Below, piece by piece: positions 1-8,629 of a stretch of DNA of 48,593 bases. The DNA comes from Micromonospora craterilacus (GTDB lineage: Bacteria > Actinomycetota > Actinomycetes > Mycobacteriales > Micromonosporaceae), in contig NZ_POTY01000014.1 of NCBI RefSeq assembly GCF_003236315.1, positions 1 to 48,593 of the forward strand, read 5' to 3'. The notes under the pieces were generated by a model, which was not told the DNA's origin, did no database searches, and saw only the letters and a program-made list of their open reading frames with translations. Numbering within the stretch: the stretch's first letter is position 1; the number at the start of each line of letters is the position of its first letter. Both the position numbers and the translations under genes were made by a program.

Positions 1-2
1 CG

Positions 3-3000
3 CCCGAGGAGGGGCCGCGTACCCCGCGTACCCTCGGCGCCCTCGCCTCCGACGCGCTCGGCCTGACCATCTCCGCGGCCACCCGGATCCTGCCCATCAC
101 CCCGATCCCGGGCGAGGTGTCCGGCCTGCTCAGCGCCATCGACCTGCACCCGAAGCTGCATGCCCTCGCCGGCCGGGGACTGCGCGCCGACCCGCGCGCC
201 GACGTGCTCTTCCCGCTCGCCGAGGCGGTCGTGCAGGGTCTGACCGGCGGCTGGACGGGCATCGTGCTCGACGGGGCGCAACGGATCGTGCAGTGGGGTG
301 AGGCCCTAGCCCAGCAGCATGCCTGGGAAAGGGCCGAACCCCGGCTCACCGGTGATCCGGACCGCGCCGTCGCCCGTACGCCGCGCGACGAACGCCCCTG
401 CCCCAAGCCGGACGGCCCCGCGGAGCGGTACATCACCCGGATGCTCGGCAGCGGAGCGGCGGCCGTCGCCGCGGCCACGCCGGTCGTCGGCCCGAAGCGG
501 GCCGCCGCGCTGGGCCTTTCCGCGCTGCCCAAGGCGCCGGGCAGCGGGCGCGAAGGGTACGCCGCCCAACTCGGCCGGATCCTCGCCCGACGCGGCGTCA
601 TTGCGATGGATCGCAGCGTGCTGCGGGAACTCGACCGGATCGACACGCTGGTCCTGGACAACCGGGTGCTCGGCTCCGACCGGGGCGTACTGGCCGACCT
701 GGCCCCGCTGCCCGGCGCCGACACGTCCCAGGTCGCGGCGCGGGCGTTCGCGCTCTTCGAACCGGCGGCCCCGGAAGAGGTACGCCACCTCGACGGCTGG
801 CGGCTCGGCCCGCTGGACCACCTCGACGCGCGCGACCCCGGCGACACCGACGACAGCCGGCGGCTGCGCGAGCGCGGCGGCAACCTGCTCGGCCTCGCCG
901 CGGGCGACGCCCTGGCGGCCGTGTTGCGGGTCGAGCCGGAGCCGGCACCGGGCGTCGACACCCTGCCGACCGTCGCCCGGAAGGCCGGTTTGCGGCTCGT
1001 CGTGGCGGGCGGCGACGGCCAGCGGTACGGCTCCGCCGACGCGCTGCTGCCCGGCGGCGACCAGCTGGCCGAATCGGTACGCCGGCTGCAACGCGAGGGT
1101 GCGGTGGTGATGCTGGTCTCCGCCGACCGGGCGGCACTTGCCGCGGCGGACTGCGGGCTCGGCCTCGCCGAACCGGAGGCGCTGCCACCATGGGGGGCGC
1201 ACCTGCTGGTCGGCACGGACCTGCGGGTCGTCGCGCTGATCATCGAAGCGGCCGGGGTGGCCCGCCGGATGACCGCGCAGAACCTGCGCATCGGCCTGGC
1301 CGGCACGGGCCTGGGCGCGCTCGGTGCCTTCACCGCCGCCCCCGCCCAGTTGCCCGGCCGCACGCTCTCCTCGGTCAACGGCGCGGCGGCGCTGGCCTTC
1401 GCGCACGGGGTGTGGCGGGCCGGCCGGCTTTCCGAGCGCACCGAGTCACCCGCCCCCGCGATCACCGCCTGGCACCTGATGCCCGTGCCGACCGTCCTCG
1501 ACCAGCTCGACACGGGACGCGACGGGCTGACCGACGCCGAGGCCGAGCGCCGGCAGGCCGCCGGGCCAGGCGAGATGTCCGGCCCGAGCGGACTGCTGCG
1601 CGCCTTCGTCGACGAGCTGGCCAACCCGCTCACCCCGGTGCTCGCCGCCGGGGCGGTGCTCTCCGCCAGCTTCGGCTCGCTGGTCGACGCGGCCCTGGTC
1701 GGCGGAGTGGTCGGCGGGTCCGCGCTGGTCGGCGCGGTGCACCAGCGCAACACCGAGCGGTCGCTGGCCGAACTGCTGTCCCGCTCGGCAGTCACCGCCC
1801 GGGTATGCCGGGCCGGCGCCGAACGGGTGGTACCCGCCGACGAACTGGTACCCGGCGACGTGATCGTGCTCGAATCCGGCGATGCCGTACCCGCCGACTG
1901 CCGGGTGCTGGAGTCCGTCGGGCTGGAGGCCGACGAGTCCTCCCTGACCGGTGAGTCGCTGCCGGTCGCCAAGACCGACCAACCGGTGGTGGCCGCAGCG
2001 GTGGCCGAACGCCAGTCGATGGTCTACGAGGGGACCACGATCGCCGCCGGACGCGGTGTCGGCGTGGTCGTGGCCACCGGTGCCGACACCGAGGCCGGTC
2101 GCAGTCTCGCCCTGGCCCGGCAGGCGCCACCGGCCAGCGGGGTGGAGGCCCGGCTGGGCCGGTTGACCCAGACCGCGATCCCGCTGGCCGCGGGGTCGGC
2201 CGTGGCGGTGGTCGGCGCCGGGCTGCTGCGCGGCGTACCCCTGGCCCAGACGGCCGCGACCGCGGCTAACCTGGCCGTCGCGTCGGTGCCCGAGGGGCTG
2301 CCGTTCCTGGTCAGTGCCGCCCAGTTGGCCGCCGCCCGGCGGCTGGCCGAGCACGGCGCGCTGGTCCGCAACCCGCGCACCATCGAGGCGCTCGGCCGGG
2401 TCGACGTCCTCTGCTTCGACAAGACGGGCACCCTCACCGAGGGACATCTGCTGCTGGCCGCGGTGGGCGACGCCGACGGGTACGCCTCCGTGGAAGAACT
2501 CGACGAGCGGCTGCGGCGGACCCTGGCGGCGGCGCTGCGGGCCACCCCGGCCGCCGAGAACCCGGAGGAACTGTCCATGCAGACCGACCGGGCGGTGCTG
2601 CGCGGCGCCACCACCGCCGGGGTGACCGAGCAGGACGGCACACCGGGCTGGCGGGCGGTCGGCGGCCTGCCGTTCGAACCGTCCCGCGGCTACCACGCCA
2701 CGGTCGGGGAGACGCAGGGACGGACGTTGCTCAGCGTGAAGGGTGCGCCCGAGAGCGTGCTGCCCCGCTGCGCCGCCCGCCGCACCGCCGGGCGGGACGA
2801 GCCGCTGGACGACGCGGGCCGCGCCGAGTTGCAACGGCTGCTCGCTGAGCGTGCCGGGGCGGGGCACCGCATCCTCGCCGTCGCCGAATGCACGCTCGGT
2901 GACCCGGACATCGCCGACGAGGACGTACGTGGCCTGGTCTTCACCGGCTTCCTGGCGCTCGCCGACGGGGTACGCGCCAGCGCCGCGCCGGCCGTACGCC

Positions 3001-4103
3001 GGATCCGCCAGGCGGGCGTGCACACCATCATGATCACTGGTGACCATCCGGCGACGGCCGAGGCGATCGCCGCCACCATCAGCGACCATCACACGCAGCG
3101 GGTGGTCACCGCCACCGAACTCGACCAGCTCGACGACGACGCCCTCGCCGCCCGACTGGCCGCCACCGACGTGGTGGCCCGGTGCACCCCGGCGCACAAG
3201 GTCCGCATCATCCAGGCGTTGCAGAAGTGCGGGCGTACCGTCGCGATGACCGGTGACGGCGCCAACGACGCGCCCGCCATCCGGCTGGCCGACGTGGGTA
3301 TCGCCCTCGGTCAACGGGGCACCCCGGCAGCCCGGGCCGCGGCCGACCTGGTGGTCACCGACGACCGGCTGGAGACCATCATCGCCACCCTGGTCGAGGG
3401 CCGGGCGATGTGGTCCTCGGTACGCCATGCGCTGAGCATCCTGGTCGGCGGCAACCTCGGTGAGATCGCGTTCAGCGTGCTGACCGCCGCCGCCACCGGC
3501 CAGGCCGCGCTCAACGGGCGCCAACTGCTGCTGGTCAACCTGCTCACCGACATGGCACCCGCGCTGGCCATCGCCGTCCGGCCACCCGGCGGCGACCACG
3601 CCGACGGTCTGCTCCGCGAGGGGCCGGACAGCTCGCTCGGCGAGACCATGACCCGGGAGATCGGGCTGCGCGCCGCCGCCACCACACTCGGCGCGACCGC
3701 CGGCTGGGCACTGGCCCGCTACACCGGCAGCCGGCAGCGGGCCGGCACTGTCGCCCTGGTCTCCCTGGTCGGTACGCAGCTCGGGCAGACCGTGCTGGCC
3801 GGTGGCACCAGCCCGTCCGTGCTCGCCTCGACCGCCGCGTCGATCGGCGTGCTGGCCGCGGTGGTGCAGACCCCCGGGGTGAGCCAGTTCTTCGGCTGTA
3901 CCCCGCTCGGGCCGGTGGGCTGGACCATCGCCACCGGTTCGGCGGTCGGCGCCACCCTCGCCAACGGCGCCCTCACCCGGGTGGTCGCCCGACTCCCGCA
4001 GCTCAACGGCGCGGAGCAGGACGACGGGACGGAGCACGACGGCGCGAAGCGTCAGGACGACAGCGCGAAGCACAGCGGGGCGCAGGTGAAGGCGGAGTCC
4101 TGA
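3..4103 (+). CDS. Cation-translocating P-type ATPase, CtpI/CtpH type, 5'-truncated by the window edge
   Basis: Integral membrane P-type ATPase. The frame is open to the first bases, so the true start lies outside the window; a GTG at 117 is only an internal candidate. Numbering from that GTG, the active half shows the TGES actuator motif (about 611), the PEGLP membrane motif (about 725), the DKTGT phosphorylation site (Asp about 768) and the TGDGANDAP hinge (about 1045), followed by C-terminal membrane segments. The first ~440 residues read like a decayed second P-type ATPase: a DNRVL stretch (about 181) stands where DKTGT would be, and a degenerate hinge lies near 330-350. Very large N-terminal extensions are known in mycobacterial CtpI and CtpH. 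The transported ion cannot be told from sequence. It converges on the sua5 gene with an 18-bp gap. The C-terminal tail is Asp/Gly/Lys-rich and hydrophilic. Confidence 0.9.
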   Translation, partial: PEEGPRTPRTLGALASDALGLTISAATRILPITPIPGEVSGLLSAIDLHPKLHALAGRGLRADPRADVLFPLAEAVVQGLTGGWTGIVLDGAQRIVQWGEALAQQHAWERAEPRLTGDPDRAVARTPRDERPCPKPDGPAERYITRMLGSGAAAVAAATPVVGPKRAAALGLSALPKAPGSGREGYAAQLGRILARRGVIAMDRSVLRELDRIDTLVLDNRVLGSDRGVLADLAPLPGADTSQVAARAFALFEPAAPEEVRHLDGWRLGPLDHLDARDPGDTDDSRRLRERGGNLLGLAAGDALAAVLRVEPEPAPGVDTLPTVARKAGLRLVVAGGDGQRYGSADALLPGGDQLAESVRRLQREGAVVMLVSADRAALAAADCGLGLAEPEALPPWGAHLLVGTDLRVVALIIEAAGVARRMTAQNLRIGLAGTGLGALGAFTAAPAQLPGRTLSSVNGAAALAFAHGVWRAGRLSERTESPAPAITAWHLMPVPTVLDQLDTGRDGLTDAEAERRQAAGPGEMSGPSGLLRAFVDELANPLTPVLAAGAVLSASFGSLVDAALVGGVVGGSALVGAVHQRNTERSLAELLSRSAVTARVCRAGAERVVPADELVPGDVIVLESGDAVPADCRVLESVGLEADESSLTGESLPVAKTDQPVVAAAVAERQSMVYEGTTIAAGRGVGVVVATGADTEAGRSLALARQAPPASGVEARLGRLTQTAIPLAAGSAVAVVGAGLLRGVPLAQTAATAANLAVASVPEGLPFLVSAAQLAAARRLAEHGALVRNPRTIEALGRVDVLCFDKTGTLTEGHLLLAAVGDADGYASVEELDERLRRTLAAALRATPAAENPEELSMQTDRAVLRGATTAGVTEQDGTPGWRAVGGLPFEPSRGYHATVGETQGRTLLSVKGAPESVLPRCAARRTAGRDEPLDDAGRAELQRLLAERAGAGHRILAVAECTLGDPDIADEDVRGLVFTGFLALADGVRASAAPAVRRIRQAGVHTIMITGDHPATAEAIAATISDHHTQRVVTATELDQLDDDALAARLAATDVVARCTPAHKVRIIQALQKCGRTVAMTGDGANDAPAIRLADVGIALGQRGTPAARAAADLVVTDDRLETIIATLVEGRAMWSSVRHALSILVGGNLGEIAFSVLTAAATGQAALNGRQLLLVNLLTDMAPALAIAVRPPGGDHADGLLREGPDSSLGETMTREIGLRAAATTLGATAGWALARYTGSRQRAGTVALVSLVGTQLGQTVLAGGTSPSVLASTAASIGVLAAVVQTPGVSQFFGCTPLGPVGWTIATGSAVGATLANGALTRVVARLPQLNGAEQDDGTEHDGAKRQDDSAKHSGAQVKAES

Positions 4104-4121
4104 CCCGGCTGCCGGTCGGCG

Positions 4122-5132
4122 TCAGTCGGCTGGCTGCCAGGTGGCGGCGGCGCGACGGAGCCGGTCGTTGACGGCCCGGCCGACGCCCGTCTCCGGCACC
4201 GGCTCCGCGACGATCTCGGTGACCCCGGCCGCGTCCAACCGGTGCAACGCGTCGAACAACCGCGCCGCGGCCTCGGTCAGGTCACCGGTCGCGGAAAGCA
4301 CCTCCACCGCGGCCCAGCCGTCCGCCGGCCGGTCCCGGAAGGCCAGATAGCCATGCCGCATCCCGTCGCTCGGCGCTGGTTCGGCACGCACCGGCCGGGC
4401 CGCCGAGTCGGCGGCCAGCAGCCGCAGGGGCGTACGCGGGGCGTAGTGCGCGGCCAGGGTGCCCGGCGCCACCGGCTGCCCCGAGCTGCCCGGCCGCACC
4501 GTCACCGGGCCGACGACCTTCTCCAGTTCCTCGACCGGCAACGCGCCGAGACGCAGCACCACCGGGCGATCCCCCCTGGCGTCCACGATCGTCGACTCGA
4601 TCCCGCAGCGGGTCGGCCCGCCGTCGAGCACCACGTCCACGGCGGCGCCCAACCCGCGTACCACGTGCTCGGCGCGGGTCGGGCTGAGCTGGCCGAACCG
4701 GTTGGCGCTCGGCGCGGCCACCGGCACGCCCGCCGTCGCGATCAGCCGCCGGGCGTGCTCGTTGTCCGGCACCCGGACCGCCATCGTGTCCAGCCCGGAG
4801 GTGACGATCGGCGGGATCGCCGCCGGCCGGTCCACGATGAGCGTCAACGGTCCCGGCCAGAACCGGGCCGCCAACGCCGCCACCGCCGGCGGCACCGGCC
4901 CGACCAGCGGCTCCAGGTCGGCCGCGTCGGCGAGATGGGTGATCAACGGATCGAAGCTCGGCCGCGCCTTCGCCTCGAAGATCCGGGCCGCCGCCTGCGC
5001 GTCCAACGCGTTCGCGCCCAGGCCGTAGACGGTCTCGGTGGGAAAAGCCACCAACCCACCGGTACGCAGGACGGACGCGGCCTCGGCGAGTTCGCCGTCG
5101 GCGGGCAGGAGGCGGGGAGATCCGGTACTCAC
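4122..5132 (-). CDS. L-threonylcarbamoyladenylate synthase, Sua5 type
   Basis: Makes threonylcarbamoyl-AMP from threonine, bicarbonate and ATP, the first step of the t6A37 modification of ANN-decoding tRNAs. The N-terminal ~200 residues form a YrdC/TsaC domain (GLVAFPTETVYGLGANA, then a PSANRFG-like stretch). An APGTLAAHYAP linker leads into a C-terminal Sua5 domain, so this is the long Sua5 form (336 aa) and not the short TsaC form. I chose the GTG at 5132, giving VSTGSPRLL. The frame stays open to 5234, but that extension would overlap the upstream PAP2 gene by about 90 bp and looks unlike protein. The gene follows the PAP2 gene by 10 bp on the same strand and is probably co-transcribed with it. 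The standard symbol varies (sua5, tsaC, ywlC). Confidence 0.88.
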   Translation of the reverse strand: MSTGSPRLLPADGELAEAASVLRTGGLVAFPTETVYGLGANALDAQAAARIFEAKARPSFDPLITHLADAADLEPLVGPVPPAVAALAARFWPGPLTLIVDRPAAIPPIVTSGLDTMAVRVPDNEHARRLIATAGVPVAAPSANRFGQLSPTRAEHVVRGLGAAVDVVLDGGPTRCGIESTIVDARGDRPVVLRLGALPVEELEKVVGPVTVRPGSSGQPVAPGTLAAHYAPRTPLRLLAADSAARPVRAEPAPSDGMRHGYLAFRDRPADGWAAVEVLSATGDLTEAAARLFDALHRLDAAGVTEIVAEPVPETGVGRAVNDRLRRAAATWQPAD

Positions 5133-5142
5133 ACCGTCGACG

Positions 5143-6222
5143 CTAACCTGCGTCCAGGTGCCGGCCCGGCGGCGCCTCGGCCAAAGCCGGTGAGGCGTTA
5201 CCGGTCGGGCTCCGGTCTGCGTCTGATCCGGCACGTCGACGCGACCGCCAGTTGCGCCACCAACGTTCTGCCCAGCCGGTGATCAGGAACACGCCGACGA
5301 CGTAAGCCCAACCCACCAGGACATCGATGACGTAGTGCTCACCCGAATACACCAGGGTGAAGGTCATCGCCAGCGGGTAGAGCAGCAGCAGCGGCCACCA
5401 CCGCCGGCGTACGTTGCGCAGGAAGAACAGCACGACGAACAGCGCGAACGCGGTGTGCAGCGACGGGATCGCGGCCACCGGGTTGGCGGCGAGTTGTCCG
5501 AGGCGGATGAGGCTGAACGCCCCGTGCATCCCGAACTCCTGCCCGCCGCGGAGGCTCAGCCGCTCCACTGGTTCGAGGTATTGGTGCACCGCCGCCCACC
5601 ACGGCGGGGCGGCGGGGTAGAGAAAGTACGTGATCAGCCCGGAGAGGCTGAGTACGAACCACCGGCGCATGAAGGCCGCCCAGCGAGGGCGGGAAGTCAG
5701 CCAGAGCACGATCGCGGCGGCGAGCGCCACGACGAAGTGCGAGAAGTACACGTACGTCACGACCACCTCCCACCACTGGACGCGGGCGGGGTCGTACAGA
5801 TTCTGCTGCAGCCAGACAGTGGGCACCGTGCCGCCGGTGGCCCAGCCGAACATCCACTCGTCGGCGTGGATCAGTTCGGTCACGTGCGGTTCCCGGATGC
5901 CGTTCGCGAACCCACGAGACAGGTTGTAGATGGTCAGCAGGATGATCACGGGAATCCAGTCCCGCAGGAACAGCAGATGTGACCGCCACGGCTGGTCAAT
6001 CCGCCAAGCCACCGTGAACGCCCACAGCCAGAAAAAGGCGTATCCCGGGTCAGTCGGCAGGCCGAACGCCAGAAAGGCCGCGACGAAGAGAACGGACCAG
6101 CCGATGAGGCACCACCGCCGGTTGCGGAACCGGCCGATACCCGCCGGTCGTTGAGGCGGGGTCGACTCGGCCCCGGCAGCGGCTCGCTCGGCCGTCCCGT
6201 CCACGGATAACTGGTCGGTCAT
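5143..6222 (-). CDS. PAP2-superfamily membrane phosphatase / inositolphosphotransferase-like protein
   Basis: Polytopic membrane protein of about 359 aa with several hydrophobic helices. Two phosphatase motifs are visible: IPSLHTAFALF (PSxxH type, with the catalytic acid His) and YSGEHYVIDVLVGW, which carries the His-x-x-x-Asp pair of the third PAP2 motif. A YPAAPPWW segment before them resembles the AUR1/inositol phosphotransferase branch, so a role in lipid phosphate or phosphoinositide metabolism is likely; the substrate is unknown. The start was placed at the ATG at 6222 (MTDQLSVDG), because the 25 residues upstream look non-coding. The N-terminal ~35 and C-terminal ~30 residues are polar. 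It lies upstream of sua5 with a 10-bp gap. Confidence 0.85.
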   Translation of the reverse strand: MTDQLSVDGTAERAAAGAESTPPQRPAGIGRFRNRRWCLIGWSVLFVAAFLAFGLPTDPGYAFFWLWAFTVAWRIDQPWRSHLLFLRDWIPVIILLTIYNLSRGFANGIREPHVTELIHADEWMFGWATGGTVPTVWLQQNLYDPARVQWWEVVVTYVYFSHFVVALAAAIVLWLTSRPRWAAFMRRWFVLSLSGLITYFLYPAAPPWWAAVHQYLEPVERLSLRGGQEFGMHGAFSLIRLGQLAANPVAAIPSLHTAFALFVVLFFLRNVRRRWWPLLLLYPLAMTFTLVYSGEHYVIDVLVGWAYVVGVFLITGWAERWWRNWRSRRRAGSDADRSPTGNASPALAEAPPGRHLDAG

Positions 6223-6297
6223 GGCTGGAAGGCTAACGCACCAAGCCGGGACGCCGACCACCGGCACCAGGCGGCCACGGTGGACTCTGACACACAA

Positions 6298-6474
6298 AGA
6301 AGAATTGTGGTACGACTATTTATCGGCCATCACCAGTGACATTAGCTCTCAAACTAATCACCTATTAGCCCGGGGCTTCGGATGACATAGTCAGTACCGG
6401 CTGGACATCGAGATCGACCTTCGGATCTCCAAGTCCAATCATCGGTAGCCCATTTCGGGAAAGGTGGTCGAATC
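6298..6474. promoter_or_regulatory. AT-richer divergent promoter region
   Basis: The stretch between the PAP2 gene (leftward) and the small secreted protein (rightward) is visibly richer in A and T than the surrounding DNA, for example around 6296-6365. It must hold the promoters of both genes. No -35/-10 pair could be assigned with confidence. A good ribosome-binding sequence (ggaaaggtgg) sits at about 6458-6467, just before the ATG at 6475. Confidence 0.4.
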
Positions 6475-6852
6475 ATGAAGGCTCCGAAGAAGTTCCTGAC
6501 ACGACTGGGGGCGGTGGCGATCGCCGGCGCGGTGGCCGCGACGGTGCTGCCGGCGACGCCGGCGCTGGCTCTGGGCAACAACCGGGTGGTCACCCGCGGC
6601 TGCGGCGAAAACTACGTCTCCAGCGGCTACTACTCGGCCGGCAGTGGCCGCTACACCAGCTGGGCGCAGACCTCGAAGCGCGGCGGCAGTTGCAGCGGGC
6701 GGCTCAGCTCCGCGCTCGTCCGCAGCAACGGCGCGCAGACCACCCGCGTGTACGGCTCCAACAGCGTCGCGTACGCCGAGTACACCGAGGCGCCGATCGC
6801 GCGGCAGGGCCTGCACTGGGGTTGTGACAGCTGCGGGGCGACCACCAGCTGA
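6475..6852 (+). CDS. Small secreted protein with four cysteines, unknown function
   Basis: 125 aa. A classical signal peptide is visible: a Lys/Arg start (MKAPKKFLTR), a hydrophobic Ala/Val core and a likely cleavage after PATPALA (about residues 26-33). The mature part is about 90 residues, rich in Gly, Ser, Tyr and Arg, with four cysteines (in RGCGE, GGSCSG and WGCDSCG) that could form two disulfides outside the cell. I recognise no family. Similar small secreted Cys proteins in actinomycetes are often developmental or antagonistic, but nothing here shows that. The start is supported by a strong ribosome-binding sequence 8 nt upstream. The lipoprotein gene follows 82 bp downstream on the same strand. 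Confidence 0.75.
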   Translation: MKAPKKFLTRLGAVAIAGAVAATVLPATPALALGNNRVVTRGCGENYVSSGYYSAGSGRYTSWAQTSKRGGSCSGRLSSALVRSNGAQTTRVYGSNSVAYAEYTEAPIARQGLHWGCDSCGATTS

Positions 6853-6934
6853 ACAGGCGATGGCGCGGGTCGGCTCGTCCGACCCGCGCCATTCTCCATT
6901 GGCAGTCGAATCGCAGCGACGTGGGAGTTTCGCT

Positions 6935-7567
6935 ATGACACGCAGGTCTACAGCTGTGGCCGTCACGATCGCAGCGCTGACAATGTCGGCGGGTTGCACC
7001 ACCGGGGTGGCACCGCAGCCTCGGGACGCCTACGCCGAGCAGACGGTCAGCCAGGAATGGGCGCTGGCCGACGGCGTGGTCACCGACGAGGAGTACCAGA
7101 CCGCCGTGGATCGGTTCCTCGCCTGCATGGTGGCCGAGGGCTACCGGACGACCCAGCCGGTCCGCAGTCCGATCGACGGGCTCACCCTGCTCTACGACGT
7201 CGAACCGGCCGGCGACATCGAGCAGTTCAACGAGAAGCAGGAGGCCTGCAACCTTCGGGAGCTCTCCCGAATCGAGCCGGGTTACGTCGAGGCCCGAGAG
7301 CAGCACATGGACGAGCGGGTGCGTACCGCGACGCAGGAGTGCCTACAGGAAACGCAGGTGCCGCTGACCGGCGAGGAACGAACCGCGGCTGACTTCGCCG
7401 CGGCCGCCGACGGTTCTGTGGCCAAGGCGATGTCGTGCATCGTCCCGTCAGCCCGGAAGTTCTACCCGGATCTCCCCGGCCGGATCGTATTAAGGACGCC
7501 ACTGCAGGATGCCTCTTCGGCCACTCCTGACGCAGACGGCGGCGGACTCAGCGGGACGTCCCGATAG
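6935..7567 (+). CDS. Predicted lipoprotein, unknown function
   Basis: 210 aa. The N-terminus is a lipoprotein signal: MTRRSTAVAV, a short hydrophobic stretch, then a TMSAGC lipobox with the lipidated Cys at about residue 21, so the product should be anchored on the outer face of the membrane. The mature part has several further Cys residues (in FLACMVAEGY, QEACNLREL, QECLQET, MSCIVPS), suggesting disulfides. I recognise no domain. The ATG at 6935 is preceded by gggag at 6923-6927. The frame remains open upstream through the previous gene, but that part has no signal or coding character. It converges on the ArsR-like gene with a 20-bp gap and shares a hairpin with it. Confidence 0.75.
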   Translation: MTRRSTAVAVTIAALTMSAGCTTGVAPQPRDAYAEQTVSQEWALADGVVTDEEYQTAVDRFLACMVAEGYRTTQPVRSPIDGLTLLYDVEPAGDIEQFNEKQEACNLRELSRIEPGYVEAREQHMDERVRTATQECLQETQVPLTGEERTAADFAAAADGSVAKAMSCIVPSARKFYPDLPGRIVLRTPLQDASSATPDADGGGLSGTSR

Positions 7568-7587
7568 CGTCCGCCCTGCCGCTGGAC

Positions 7588-8556
7588 TCAAGCGCTCTTC
7601 TCGCTCGTGATGTCCACCGCCCCGGTGGTCGACATCACGAGCGCGTGACCCATCGGGCTGATCGCATGCTGCATCTCGTTGGCCCGCCGCCAACTGTGAA
7701 TGAGGCCGGCGGCTCGGAGGATCGCGAGGTGTCTGCTGGCGGTCGCCGGGGTGATCCCCCACCGAGCGGCCACCCCGGTGGTGTTGTCCGCCCGCGTCAG
7801 GCCGCACAGGATCGCCGCCCTGGTCCTACCCAACAGTTCCGGCAAGGGACAGGAGCCGCGGGCGGCCAGCCCGCTAAGGGCGATGGATCGGGAAATCGAA
7901 CTCATCGGGTAAATAATCTTGACATGGTCGTCATCCGTCTCGCCCAGCAACGCACCGCTCTGGCAGAACAATGACGGCAGGATCAACACACGGCGTCCGC
8001 GCAGGTGCAAGGTAGCGGCCACCGAATCGAGCAGGCTCAGAACGGGTCGGTACCAGCGCAGCCCCGGCCCGAGGTCGGCGAGCAGCCTTTCCGGGCCGCC
8101 CTGCTCCGCCACGCGCACGAGCCTCGACCGCTCGAAGTTGAACCCGGCGAGGAACTGGCGCCAGTACGGCGCGATGGCGGCCTGGTGATACGAGTGCAGG
8201 GCCGCTTTTATCTGCTGTTCCCGACTCGCCCGTAGACGAGACCACGGACGACGGTCTGCCTCGCCCGGCAGTACGCCGCCGCGGAGGGTGTCGAATCCGA
8301 CGCCACGAATGATCCTGCCCACCGTGTCGATCACATCGGCAACTCTGCCCCCTTGCAGGATCGCAGGCAGGACCGATGTGGATCCGCGTAGCCGGCCGCG
8401 GGCGACAAAATGCCAGGCGGCGAACTGTGGATCCACCCGGGTGTCGATCAATTGATGACTGAAAGCAATTTCAGCCTCCAGCAGCGGCTGCCGGGCAATG
8501 CCTATTCGGGCAAGGGAATCGTCGTCAAAATAAACCACGGTCACTATGGCCCCCAT
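7588..8556 (-). CDS. ArsR-like winged-helix transcriptional regulator, long form
   Basis: 322 aa from the ATG at 8556 (MGAIVTVVYFDDD). The C-terminal ~75 residues form an ArsR-type winged helix (RAAILCGLTRADNTTGVAARWGI, then PATASRHLAILRAAGLI, the recognition helix). The first ~240 residues resemble the uncharacterised N-terminal region of long actinomycete ArsR-like regulators; no metal-binding Cys pair is evident there. It probably acts as a DNA-binding repressor or activator with an unknown signal. The frame extends to 8673, but the additional 39 residues have no coding character. The GT87 gene lies upstream on the same strand, its stop 73 bp before this start, so co-transcription is possible. 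Confidence 0.8.
   Translation of the reverse strand: MGAIVTVVYFDDDSLARIGIARQPLLEAEIAFSHQLIDTRVDPQFAAWHFVARGRLRGSTSVLPAILQGGRVADVIDTVGRIIRGVGFDTLRGGVLPGEADRRPWSRLRASREQQIKAALHSYHQAAIAPYWRQFLAGFNFERSRLVRVAEQGGPERLLADLGPGLRWYRPVLSLLDSVAATLHLRGRRVLILPSLFCQSGALLGETDDDHVKIIYPMSSISRSIALSGLAARGSCPLPELLGRTRAAILCGLTRADNTTGVAARWGITPATASRHLAILRAAGLIHSWRRANEMQHAISPMGHALVMSTTGAVDITSEKSA
7602..7643. terminator. Hairpin between convergent genes, inside the end of the ArsR-like gene
   Basis: CGCTCGTGATGTC at 7602-7614 is perfectly inverted as GACATCACGAGCG at 7631-7643, with a further short CCACCG/CGGTGG stem inside. It covers the last codons of the minus-strand regulator and lies just beyond the lipoprotein stop. 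It could end transcription from both sides. No T-run is obvious, which is common in high-GC actinomycetes. Confidence 0.55.
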
Positions 8557-8629
8557 GTAACTTCGCACTAGTGTGAGTTCATCGTGGTTGCGATCACCTG
8601 GACTACAAATGGCGGCGCTTCGTCGCCCG

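Noticed and set aside
1446..4073. Long minus-strand open frame opposite the P-type ATPase
   Set aside because: It is a shadow of a high-GC gene: Gly/Arg/His/Gln-rich, no family motif, while the plus strand carries all P-type ATPase motifs.
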